Positions 50,522 through 58,636 of a DNA stretch of 64,000 bases are shown one piece after another. The DNA comes from Agromyces agglutinans (lineage in GTDB: Bacteria > Actinomycetota > Actinomycetes > Actinomycetales > Microbacteriaceae). Location of the stretch: positions 115,043 to 179,042 of the forward strand of contig NZ_WJIF01000008.1 of assembly GCF_009647605.1 (NCBI RefSeq), in the 5' to 3' direction. The first letter of the stretch is position 1. Each line of letters starts with the position of its first letter. The notes under the pieces are model-generated. The model did not search any database, was not told where the DNA came from, and saw nothing but the letters and a program-made list of their open reading frames with translations. The translations under genes and the position numbers were made by a program.

Positions 50522-51400
50522 ATGCCCGAGTTGCCCGAGGTGGAGGCGCTCACGCGGTTCCTGCGTGAGCGCGCGGTCGGTCGCGCGATCTCGTCGGTGC
50601 GCCTCGCGTCGATCTCGGCCCTGAAGACCTTCGATCCTCCGGTGCAGGCGCTCGAGGGTGCGCGCATCGCGACGGCGAGCCGGCACGGCAAGTTCGTCGA
50701 TCTCGCAACCGATGCCCCGGCGCCGGGCGACCGAGTGCACCTCGTGTTCCACCTCGCCCGGGCCGGCTGGCTGCGCTGGTACGACGAGGTCCCCAAGACC
50801 CCGGTCAAGCCCGGCAAGTCGCCGCTCGCGCTCCGGCTGCGGCTCGACGACGGCTCCGGGTTCGACCTGACCGAGGCGGGCACGAAGAAGTCGCTCGCGG
50901 TCTACGTCGTCCGTGATCCGGCGGAGGTCCCGGGCATCGCACGGCTCGGCCCCGACCCCACCGCCGCCGAGTTCTCGCTCGACGACTTCGCGGCGATCCT
51001 CGCCGGCCGGCGTACCCAGGTGAAGGGCGTGTTGCGCGACCAAACGGTGTTCGCGGGCATCGGCAACGCCTACTCCGACGAGATCCTGCACGCGGCGCGC
51101 ATGTCGCCGTACGCGCTCGCGGCGAAGCTCACGCCCGAGCAGGTGGAGACGCTGTACCGGGCGATGCGCGACACCCTCGCCGAGGCCGTCGACGCGGCAT
51201 CCGGTCGCCCACCCGCCGACCTGAAGGACGCCAAGCGGCGCGGCATGCAGGTGCACGGCCGCACCGGCGAGCCGTGCCCGGTGTGCGGCGACACGGTGCG
51301 CCAGGTGATCTTCGCGGACTCGACGTTCCAGTACTGCCCGACCTGCCAGACCGGCGGCAAGCCGCTGGCCGATCGCGTGCTGTCGCGGCTCGTCAAGTGA
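50522..51400 (+). CDS. Fpg/Nei family DNA glycosylase (copy 2)
   Basis: 292 residues. It begins MPELPEVEALTRFLRERAVG with catalytic Pro2/Glu3. It carries the lysine block HGKFVDLATD, the H2TH region QTVFAGIGNAYSDEILHAARMSP and the zinc finger CPVC-x16-CPTC ending CQTGGKPLADRVLSRL. It excises oxidised bases and cleaves abasic sites. As in copy 1, the zinc-finger hairpin has no GR arginine (DSTFQY). The two copies are clearly paralogous but differ through their N-terminal halves, so the duplication is not recent. It follows the Pr6Pr gene after 33 bases. Confidence 0.92.
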   Translation: MPELPEVEALTRFLRERAVGRAISSVRLASISALKTFDPPVQALEGARIATASRHGKFVDLATDAPAPGDRVHLVFHLARAGWLRWYDEVPKTPVKPGKSPLALRLRLDDGSGFDLTEAGTKKSLAVYVVRDPAEVPGIARLGPDPTAAEFSLDDFAAILAGRRTQVKGVLRDQTVFAGIGNAYSDEILHAARMSPYALAAKLTPEQVETLYRAMRDTLAEAVDAASGRPPADLKDAKRRGMQVHGRTGEPCPVCGDTVRQVIFADSTFQYCPTCQTGGKPLADRVLSRLVK

Positions 51401-51425
51401 GGCGCGGCGGCGCGGCGCCGGCGGG

Positions 51426-51944
51426 TCAGGTCAGCGGGCGGTCGTCGCGCGGACGGCGATCCGTGGTCGCGGGGTCGGTGACCGTGCGGTCGGCACCGGT
51501 GCGGTCGTCCGTCGTGCGCGCGTCGTCCGGACGGTCCGCGGTGCGGTCGTCGGGCGTGCGGTCGATGCGATCGCCCTTCGTGTCGACATCGGGGTCCACG
51601 CGATCGGCTTCGCGGAGCTGCTCGGCGGTCTCGGCGCGCAGCGAGTCCGCCTCGCCTTGGCGCGCGGCGCTCTCGCGGGCGAGGCGGTCGGCGTTCGCCT
51701 GGGCGGCTCGCGCGTCGGCATCCGCCTGCGCGGCCGACGCCGCTGCCTGTGCGGCCGCGACGTCGTGCGAGGCCGCCCGCTCCTGGCCGACCTCGGCCTT
51801 CTCGCGGATCTCCGCGGCGCGATGCCGCTGCTGCTGCGCCCGAGCCTCGCGGGCTCGACGCGACGACATGGCCACGACGATCGCGATGACGGCGATCACG
51901 ACGACGATCGCCACGATGATCCAGATGACGGTGCTGGTGTCCAT
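51426..51944 (-). CDS. Membrane-anchored coiled-coil protein, function unknown
   Basis: 172 residues. The first 25 residues are one membrane helix (TVIWIIVAIVVVIAVIAIVV), then a helical Ala/Arg/Glu/Gln-rich coiled coil to about residue 120, and a strongly charged tail of DDRT/DRPDD-like repeats. The N-terminal anchor with a long cytoplasmic coil and acidic repeat tail occurs in actinobacterial proteins without known role. It is convergent with Fpg/Nei copy 2. Confidence 0.7.
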   Translation of the reverse strand: MDTSTVIWIIVAIVVVIAVIAIVVAMSSRRAREARAQQQRHRAAEIREKAEVGQERAASHDVAAAQAAASAAQADADARAAQANADRLARESAARQGEADSLRAETAEQLREADRVDPDVDTKGDRIDRTPDDRTADRPDDARTTDDRTGADRTVTDPATTDRRPRDDRPLT

Positions 51945-52076
51945 GGGGTGTCCGCCTCCTCGGTCGGGATGCCCCAGTCGAGCGCAGTCCGCGCGTCGCC
52001 GGCAACGGGTTGCGGAATCGCCGGACCCGCGCCATGATCCTGCGCGCCCGACCGCATCAAGCGACGGGCGAGGCCG

Positions 52077-52877
52077 ATGACCGGCGCCGACGCACTCGTC
52101 GCCCGCCTCCGCGCGGCCGGATGCGTGTTCGCCGAGGAGGAGGCCGCACTGCTCCGGGCAGCGGCCGCCGACCCGGACGCGCTCGAGCGGCTCGTCGCCC
52201 GCCGCGTCGCCGGCGAACCCCTCGAACCGCTGCTCGGCTGGGTCGAGTTCGCCGGTCTTCGACTCGAGGTGGGCCCCGGCGTCTTCGTACCGCGCCGGCG
52301 CACCGAGGCGCTCGCCGCTGCCGCGGCCGAGTCGGCACGGGCGGCGAGCCGTCGAGTGGATGCCCCGGTCGTCGTCGACCTCTGCTGCGGTGTCGGCGCG
52401 ATCGCGGCGGTGGTCGCAGCGTCGGTGCCGGCAGCCTGGGTGGTGGCGGCGGATCTCGACCCCGTCGCCGTCGGATACGCGGCACGCAATCTCGCGGCAT
52501 ACGGCGGGCGGGCGTATGCGGGCGACCTGTACGCGGCGTTGCCCGTCGAACTGGTGGGCTCGGTGGACGTGCTCGCGGTCAACGCGCCGTACGTGCCGTC
52601 GGCCGAGATCGAGCTCATGCCGCGCGAAGCGCGCGACCACGAGCCCCGGCACACGCTCGACGGCGGCGATGACGGCCTCGGGCTGCACCGCCGCATCGCC
52701 GCGGATGCCCCGCGATGGCTGGCCCAGGGCGGCTGCGTGCTCATCGAGACGAGCGAGCGCCAGGCCCCGTCGACGGCCGCGGTGTTGCGCGCCGCGGGCC
52801 TGGCGGTGCGCATCGAGGGCGACGAGGAAGTCGGCTCCACGTATGTCGTCGGTGTGCGGGCCGGGCGCGCCTTCTGA
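52077..52877 (+). CDS. HemK/PrmC-like N5-glutamine methyltransferase homologue
   Basis: 266 residues. The N-terminal helical domain (DALVARLRAAGCVFAEEEA) and PLEPLLGWVEFAGLRLEVGPGVFVPRRRTE match PrmC. SAM motif I is VVDLCCGVGAIAAVV. The catalytic NPPY motif is changed to NAPY (VLAVNAPYVPSAEIELMP). True PrmC modifies release-factor GGQ motifs and keeps NPPY, so this is a side branch, usually annotated putative glutamine methyltransferase. A substrate other than RF1/RF2 is likely. Confidence 0.83.
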   Translation: MTGADALVARLRAAGCVFAEEEAALLRAAAADPDALERLVARRVAGEPLEPLLGWVEFAGLRLEVGPGVFVPRRRTEALAAAAAESARAASRRVDAPVVVDLCCGVGAIAAVVAASVPAAWVVAADLDPVAVGYAARNLAAYGGRAYAGDLYAALPVELVGSVDVLAVNAPYVPSAEIELMPREARDHEPRHTLDGGDDGLGLHRRIAADAPRWLAQGGCVLIETSERQAPSTAAVLRAAGLAVRIEGDEEVGSTYVVGVRAGRAF

Positions 52878-52898
52878 TCCCGCGGCGCGGCGCCGACC

Positions 52899-53567
52899 TC
52901 AGCCTTGTTCCGCCGCGGGTCGTGTACCGGCGAGGATCGCGACGACCTCGTCGTCCTCGACCTGGCGGAAGTCGCGGTAGTGCATGCCGACGGCCATGAA
53001 CCCGGGCGGCGTGGCCAGGCATACGACGGCGTCGGCCTCCGGAACGTGGGCCACCACGTCGGCCGGGCCGACGGGCACTGCCAGGACGACTGCGGCTGCA
53101 CCGAGCTCACGCACGACCCGGCACGCGACCCGCGCGGTCGCGCCGGTGGCGACGCCGTCGTCGACGACCACTGCGGTCCGGCCGGCGACGTCTACCGCGC
53201 TGCGACCCGCGCGGAAGCGCGCGACGCGCGCCGTGACCTCGGCGCGCTCCCGCTGCTCGATCCGGTCGACCTCGGCCGCCGAATCCGATCGCCGGCGTAC
53301 GTCCTCGTTCCAGACGATCGCCTCCCGTTCACCGACCGCCCCCATCGCCACCTCCGGCGCGTGGGGGAGTCCGAGCTTGCGCACGACGAGCACGTCGAGT
53401 GGGGCGCCGAGGGCCAGTGCGACCTCCTCCGCGACGGGCACGCCGCCGCGCGGCAGTCCCAGCACCACGGGCCGGTCGAGGCCGAGCTCGGAACTGCGAT
53501 CGCGCAGGGTCGCGCCCAGCCGGCGTCCGGCCTCCCGCCGATCTCGGAACCGCTCCATGCGGGGCAT
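52899..53567 (-). CDS. Phosphoribosyltransferase family protein
   Basis: 222 residues from ATG 53567 (GGTGGGG a few bases upstream); ATG 53558 is an alternative. The PRPP-binding loop TAVVVDDGVATGATARVA and the pyrophosphate-binding LPRGGVPVAEEVA are clear. This group, with VLVVRKLGLPHAPEVAMGAVGE, is found in actinobacteria and cyanobacteria beside stress genes, and some members are fused to hydrolases. Its nucleobase substrate is unknown. It is divergent from VWA copy 2 with about 340 bases between. Confidence 0.87.
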   Translation of the reverse strand: MPRMERFRDRREAGRRLGATLRDRSSELGLDRPVVLGLPRGGVPVAEEVALALGAPLDVLVVRKLGLPHAPEVAMGAVGEREAIVWNEDVRRRSDSAAEVDRIEQRERAEVTARVARFRAGRSAVDVAGRTAVVVDDGVATGATARVACRVVRELGAAAVVLAVPVGPADVVAHVPEADAVVCLATPPGFMAVGMHYRDFRQVEDDEVVAILAGTRPAAEQG

Positions 53568-53910
53568 CCGACCCCACCGGATTCGAATCGTCAAGGCCCT
53601 GTCGCCACGCGCTCGGACGGAGTAATGTCGCAACAGCACGGGAATCGGAACGTGGACACCAGAGGCCGAACGTACGGGGGTTCGATCGGCGCTCGAGGCC
53701 CGCGGCAGCCGGTCGGGGGACCGGCTCGGCGGGCGATGCGAGGCATCGTCCGCCCTTCCCCGTGCCCGGATTCGGAAATCGGATCCCCCGAGTCGAGGAA
53801 CCATCGCCTACACTGATGGAACCTCGCTCCCCCTGGGCGGGGGAACCCGTTCAGACCGGGACCGGCGACGTCCCCCCAAAGCTGCGTCCCGGTCGGCTTG
53901 GAGTATCCCT
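53568..53910. promoter_or_regulatory. Divergent promoter region and structured leader of VWA copy 2
   Basis: No gene is visible in these 343 bases. The right part holds TACACT (53809-53814), a plausible -10, and then a leader of about 95 bases with GGGCGGGGGAACCC and a 9-bp stem GACCGGGAC / GTCCCGGTC around a 20-odd-base loop, ending in TTGGAG before the GTG. The first VWA copy also has TACACT and ends its leader with CTGGAG shortly before GTG. The left part contains a short inverted repeat (ggcgatgc / gcatcgtc-like at about 53734-53750). Confidence 0.5.
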
Positions 53911-55635
53911 GTGGGTCGTCACAGTATCGCGGCTTCGGCGAAGAAGCCGACCCGCGCCCTCATCCTCTCGATCGTCGCCGGTGTCGCCGTCGTCGGTCTC
54001 GTCGCGTCCGGCGTCTTCCTCTGGGTCGGCGGACACCTCAACCCGCTGTTCGCGTCGGCCTCCGACCCGACGGCGTGCGAGAGCCCAGAAACCCTGCAGA
54101 TCGTCGCCGACACGTCGATCGCGCCGGTACTCGACAACATCGCCGCCGACTTCGATGCGTCAGGCGACCACTGCGTCGCGACCACGGTCCAGCCGCAGGA
54201 TGCCGCCGACTCGGCCGCCGTGGCGGCCGCGGGCGGACTCGAGGCCGACGCCTGGATCCCCGACTCGAGCGTCTGGGTCGACCGGGTCGCCGCGACGGCA
54301 TCCTCGCTCGGCCAGCCCGCCCCCGAATTCGACGCGCGCGCCTCGGTCGCCAGTTCACCCGTCGTCTTCGCCGCGCCCTCGACGCGCGCCGAGGAGATCG
54401 TCGCCACCGAACCGGTGAGCTGGACCAGAGTCCTCGGCGGCACGCTGCCGACGATCCTGCCCGACCCGGAGGCATCCGCATCGAGCCTCGCCGGCCTGCT
54501 CGCGCTCCGCGCCCATGCGCCGGCTGAAGACCCGCGCGCCTTCCCGGGCGCGATGATCGCGCTCGGCAAGGCGATCCCGGCGTCGGTCTCCGCGGCGTTC
54601 AGCGCCGTCTCGTCGGCCGAGCAGCCGAGCGTCGTCGTCACGAGCGAGGCGCAGTTGGCGTCGTACAACATGGACGACCCGGCCGAACCGCTGGTCGCCG
54701 CGTATCCGGCCGACGGCACGGTCTCACTCGACTATCCGTTCCTCGTGCTCCCGAACGACGAAGCGGCCGCCGAGGGCGACGATGAAGCCACCGAGGGCGG
54801 AAGCGACTCCGGCTCCTCCGTAGCCGAGCTCGTCGACGCGTTCGAACAGGCCGTGCGCGACGCCGGCGACGAACTGCTCGCGGCTGGCTTCCGCGCCCCC
54901 GACGGTTCGGGCGAGGTCGACCTCGCCGGCATCGGGGCCACGGCGGCACCGCCCGCGGCCCCGCTCGACGGCGCGGCCCAACTCGAGATCCTGCGCGCCT
55001 GGGGCGTGCTCACGCTGCGCTCGCGCATGCTCGCGGTCATCGACGTGTCGGGTTCGATGGAGGAGCCGGCCGCGAATGGACTGCGCCGCATCGACATCTT
55101 CCAGCAGGCGGCTATCGGCGCCATGTCGAAGTTCTCCGGCGAGGTCGAGCTCGGCGTCTGGGTGTTCTCGACGGCCCGCAACGGCGACCTCGACTACGAG
55201 GACCTCGCGCCCATCGCGCCGCTGGTCGACCAGGCGCACACGCAGCAGATCCACGGCATCATCGGCTCGCTGCCCGCGCGGCTCGGCGGCGCGACCGGGC
55301 TCTACGACACGACCCTCGCCGCCGTGAAGCGCGTGCGTGAGACGTACGACCCCGAGAAGGTCAACTCGGTGCTGCTCATCACCGACGGCAAGAACGAGGA
55401 TGAGAACGGCATCGCGCTCGAGCAGTTGCTCGCCGAGCTGCAGAAGATGGCCGACCCCGCCAAGCCCGTGCCGGTGATCATGATCGGCTTCGGCCCCGAC
55501 ACCGACCTCGCCGCGATGCAGCAGATCGCGGCGGTCACGGGCGGCGCGGCATACTCGGCATCCAAGCCCGAGGACCTCGGTCTCGTACTGGTCGACGCGC
55601 TGACGCAGCGCACCTGCCGGCCCAACTGCGGCTGA
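53911..55635 (+). CDS. Substrate-binding and VWA domain protein, membrane anchored (copy 2)
   Basis: 574 residues, paralogue of the protein at 41251-43005. Same plan: MGRHS start, one membrane helix (about residues 16-42, LILSIVAGVAVVGLVASGVF), extracytoplasmic solute-binding-like domain (GDHCVATTVQPQDAAD, DAWIPDSSVWVDRV, PTILPDPEASASSLAGLL) with a Ser/Glu/Asp-rich insert near 285-305, VWA domain with DVSGSMEEP (D378), LGGATGLYDTTL and LLITDGKNEDENGI, and the end CRPNCG. The VWA half is nearly identical to copy 1 while the binding half differs more, so the two may bind different ligands but share partners. A strong terminator follows. Confidence 0.88.
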   Translation: MGRHSIAASAKKPTRALILSIVAGVAVVGLVASGVFLWVGGHLNPLFASASDPTACESPETLQIVADTSIAPVLDNIAADFDASGDHCVATTVQPQDAADSAAVAAAGGLEADAWIPDSSVWVDRVAATASSLGQPAPEFDARASVASSPVVFAAPSTRAEEIVATEPVSWTRVLGGTLPTILPDPEASASSLAGLLALRAHAPAEDPRAFPGAMIALGKAIPASVSAAFSAVSSAEQPSVVVTSEAQLASYNMDDPAEPLVAAYPADGTVSLDYPFLVLPNDEAAAEGDDEATEGGSDSGSSVAELVDAFEQAVRDAGDELLAAGFRAPDGSGEVDLAGIGATAAPPAAPLDGAAQLEILRAWGVLTLRSRMLAVIDVSGSMEEPAANGLRRIDIFQQAAIGAMSKFSGEVELGVWVFSTARNGDLDYEDLAPIAPLVDQAHTQQIHGIIGSLPARLGGATGLYDTTLAAVKRVRETYDPEKVNSVLLITDGKNEDENGIALEQLLAELQKMADPAKPVPVIMIGFGPDTDLAAMQQIAAVTGGAAYSASKPEDLGLVLVDALTQRTCRPNCG

Positions 55636-55667
55636 GCGCAGGTGCCGGGCCGCACGGCACCGACACG

Positions 55668-55700
55668 ACGAACGCCCGGCGGAATCCGCCGGGCGTTCGT
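55668..55700. terminator. Strong hairpin terminator after VWA copy 2
   Basis: Fifteen-bp perfect stem (55668-55682 with 55686-55700) and a 3-base loop, located between convergent stops of VWA copy 2 and the DHA2 exporter. Confidence 0.82.
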
Positions 55701-55724
55701 GTCGTTCGGACCGGTGCCGCGAGG

Positions 55725-57281
55725 TCAGTGGCCGACGCCGGCCCCCTCGACCATGTCGGCGGGCTTGCGCACGAACAGGGCGCCCACGATCGCGCCGATC
55801 GAGAGGATCGCGCCGACCAGGAACGCGGCTCGGATGCCGGCGGCCTGCGCCGCGAGCTCGCTCGCACCGGCCACGGCGGCCGACGCCTCGCGAGCCGACA
55901 ACGCCGAGATGAACAGCGCCGTGCCGACGGCGCCCGCGACCTGCTGCAGGGTGCCGACGATCGCCGAGCCGTGCGAGTAGAAGCGCGGCTCGACGGAGCC
56001 GAGCGCCGACGTGAACAGCGGCGTGAACATGAACGCCAGCGCGATCGACAGCACGATGTGCGCGGCCAGCACGAGCCAGACCGACGTGTCGACGCCGACC
56101 ATGGTCAGCGACCAGAGCACGCCGCTGACGACGATGCTCGCGGGGATCAGCAACGGGGTCGGTCCGAATCGGTCGAAGAGCCGGCCGACGGTCGGGCCGA
56201 GCAGGCCCATGATCAACCCGCCCGGCAGCAGCATGAGCCCCGTCTCGAGCGGGCTCAGCAGCAGCACCCGCTGCAGGTAGAACGGCAGCACGATCAGCGT
56301 GCCGAACAGGGTGGCCATGAGGACCACCATCATGCCGATCGAGATCGTGAAGTTCTTCGACCGGAAGGTGCGCAGGTCGAGGAGCGCGCGGTCGGACCGC
56401 TGCAGCAACAGCTGGCGCCAGACGAACGCGATCAGTCCGATCGCACCGACGCCCATCGCGACGCCGATCGCCCACTCGGGTGTGGCGGCGGCGCCTGAGT
56501 CACCGCCCGACTCGCCGCCGAGCAGGCTCAGGCCGTAGACGAGTCCGCCGAACCCGAAGGCCGAGAGCACGACCGAGAACAGGTCGATCCGCAGCTTGCG
56601 CGGCTCGTTGACCGTCTCGACCTTGCGCGCGCCGATGATCAGCATCGCGACCGCGATCGGCAGCACGAGCCAGAACATGAAGCGCCAGTTCAGGACGTTC
56701 AGGATCAGGCCCGAGATGGTCGGGCCGATGGCCGGCGCGACCGACATCACGATCGAGACCCGGCCCATGAACCGGCCGCGATCGCTCGGGGCGACGACCG
56801 TCATCAGGGTCGTCATCAGCAGCGGCATCATGATCGCGGTGCCCGTGGCCTGCACGACGCGGGCGCCGAGAAGCACCTCGAAGCCCGGCGCGAGCGCCGC
56901 GAGCAGCGTGCCGGCCGAGAAGAGGCTCATGGCCGTCACGAAGATCGGCTTGGTCGGGAACCGCTGCAGCAGGAACCCGGTGATGGGGATGACGACGGCC
57001 ATCGTCAGCATGAACGCCGTGGTGAGCCACTGCGCGGCCGTGACGCTGATCTGGAGGTCGTCGACGAGGTGCGGCACGGCGACGCCCATGATCGTCTCGT
57101 TCAGGAACACGACGAACGTGGCCGCGAGCAGGAGCCAGATCACGCGCGTGTTGCGCGCCCCGTGCTCGGGCTGGTGGGCGCGGACGGCGGCGTCCTCGGA
57201 GCGCGCGACGGCGGACTCGGGGACGGTGGTGGCGACGGAGGCGGTGGTGGGGTCGAGATCGGAGAAGGTGCGTTCGGTCAC
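55725..57281 (-). CDS. DHA2-family drug:H+ antiporter (MFS)
   Basis: 518 residues with 14 predicted membrane helices. The start of TM1 has LLAATFVVFLNETIMGVAVPHL (DHA2 motif D1-like), loop 2-3 FLLQRFPTKPIFVTAMSLFS, and helix 5 motif C VAPAIGPTISGLIL. It exports drugs or cationic compounds. A disordered 45-residue N-terminus precedes TM1. The 209 bases upstream, toward nifS, have a GGGAAT/ATTCCC inverted repeat but no regulator gene is adjacent, so its inducer is unknown. Confidence 0.9.
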   Translation of the reverse strand: MTERTFSDLDPTTASVATTVPESAVARSEDAAVRAHQPEHGARNTRVIWLLLAATFVVFLNETIMGVAVPHLVDDLQISVTAAQWLTTAFMLTMAVVIPITGFLLQRFPTKPIFVTAMSLFSAGTLLAALAPGFEVLLGARVVQATGTAIMMPLLMTTLMTVVAPSDRGRFMGRVSIVMSVAPAIGPTISGLILNVLNWRFMFWLVLPIAVAMLIIGARKVETVNEPRKLRIDLFSVVLSAFGFGGLVYGLSLLGGESGGDSGAAATPEWAIGVAMGVGAIGLIAFVWRQLLLQRSDRALLDLRTFRSKNFTISIGMMVVLMATLFGTLIVLPFYLQRVLLLSPLETGLMLLPGGLIMGLLGPTVGRLFDRFGPTPLLIPASIVVSGVLWSLTMVGVDTSVWLVLAAHIVLSIALAFMFTPLFTSALGSVEPRFYSHGSAIVGTLQQVAGAVGTALFISALSAREASAAVAGASELAAQAAGIRAAFLVGAILSIGAIVGALFVRKPADMVEGAGVGH

Positions 57282-57490
57282 GGGCGTCCTTAACGGTCGC
57301 GACTGCAGGCACCGCGCGTGCGGCGCCTGGAGCGGATGGTCGGTGTCGGCGGGAGCGTCTGGCGCTCCGGGAATTCAAGCGGTATCGAGCGACAACCTCG
57401 CCTGCGCGAGTGCCATTCCCGATTCGCACGAAGAATAGGTACGCATGCACCGCGGATGCGGCACGCGTTCGAGCTGCGGTCAGGCTGCGG

Positions 57491-58636
57491 TCATGCGTCC
57501 ACGATGCCACGGACCGCCGACACCGCGCGGGCGACCGCATCGGCTGCCGCGTCGACCTCGTCGGCGGTCGTCTCCCGGCCGAGCGTGAATCGCACCGCGG
57601 TCTGCGCGAGGTCGGCCGGCAGCCCCATGGCCGTGAGCACGTGCGAGGGCTCATCGCGGCCGGCGGCGCACGCCGACCCGCTCGAGGAGAACACGCCGTC
57701 GCGCTCGAGCTCGAGCAGCACCGCCTCGCCGCTCGCACCGGGGAACACGAACGAGCAGGTGCCGGGCAGCCGCGCCTCGGGCGCACCCGTCAGCCGGGCG
57801 CCCGGCACCTCGGCGAGCACGCGCGCCGTGAACCGCGCGGCGAGCGAGCCGACCCGGGCCGCAGCATCCACTCGTTCCCGCTCGGCGAGCCGCAGGGCGG
57901 TCGCGAACGCGACCGCGCCGGCGACGTTCTCGGTACCCGAGCGGCGGCCGCGCTCCTGACCGCCGCCGTGCACCACGGGCTCGATCGGGAGCCGACCGCG
58001 GACGATGAGCGCACCCGTGCCCTTGGGGGCGCCGACCTTGTGTCCGGCCAGCGAGAGCGCGTCGACCCCGAGGGCGTCGAGTCCGAGCGGCAGCCATCCG
58101 GCGGCCTGCACCGCGTCGGTGTGCACGAGCGCGCCCACGGCACGGGCGACCCCCGCGAGCGCCGCGACCGGCTGGATCGTGCCGACCTCGTTGTTCGCGA
58201 GCTGCACGGAGACGAGCGTCGTGTCGTCGCGCAGCACATCCTGCAGCGCGGCCGGGCTCACGAGGCCCTCGCCGTCGACCGGGAGTCGCGAGACGTCGAA
58301 GCCGTGGCGCCGCTCGAGGTAGGCGGCGGACTCGAGGACGGCCTCGTGCTCGATCGCGGACACGACGACGTGACGACCGCGCGGGGTCGCGAGCGCCAGC
58401 CCCTTGATCGCGAGGTTGTCGGCCTCGGTGCCGCCGCTCGTGAACACCACGTCGCCGGGGCGGCATCCGGCGACCGCGGCGACCTCTCCGCGCGCCCAGT
58501 CGACCGCGCGAGCGGCCCCGTCGCCGAGCCGGTGCCGGCTCGACGGGTTGCCGAACTCGCCGGTGAGGTACGGCCACATCGCCTCGAGCGCCTCGCGGCG
58601 CACGGGCGAGGTCGCGGCGTGGTCGAGGAAGATCAC
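57491..58636 (-). CDS. nifS: Cysteine desulfurase, NifS/IscS type, in the NAD operon
   Basis: 381 residues. It starts with VIFLDHAATSPV at a GTG that overlaps the nadC stop (GTGA). PLP lysine in LSLAGHKVGAPKGTGALIV, catalytic cysteine loop SSSGSACAAGRDEPSHVL, and HTDAVQAAGWLPL with the catalytic histidine region. It takes sulfur from cysteine for iron-sulfur clusters. As the fifth gene of nrtR-nadA-nadB-nadC-nifS it probably serves the [4Fe-4S] cluster of NadA, a link known in actinobacteria and bacilli. It is not the SufS type, which would sit in the suf operon. Confidence 0.93.
   Translation of the reverse strand: MIFLDHAATSPVRREALEAMWPYLTGEFGNPSSRHRLGDGAARAVDWARGEVAAVAGCRPGDVVFTSGGTEADNLAIKGLALATPRGRHVVVSAIEHEAVLESAAYLERRHGFDVSRLPVDGEGLVSPAALQDVLRDDTTLVSVQLANNEVGTIQPVAALAGVARAVGALVHTDAVQAAGWLPLGLDALGVDALSLAGHKVGAPKGTGALIVRGRLPIEPVVHGGGQERGRRSGTENVAGAVAFATALRLAERERVDAAARVGSLAARFTARVLAEVPGARLTGAPEARLPGTCSFVFPGASGEAVLLELERDGVFSSSGSACAAGRDEPSHVLTAMGLPADLAQTAVRFTLGRETTADEVDAAADAVARAVSAVRGIVDA

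Noticed and set aside
53809..53910. c-di-AMP (ydaO-type) riboswitch
   Set aside because: Only a short GGGGGAACCC-like string matches. Length and the other conserved parts are lacking, so it is listed as a structured leader only.
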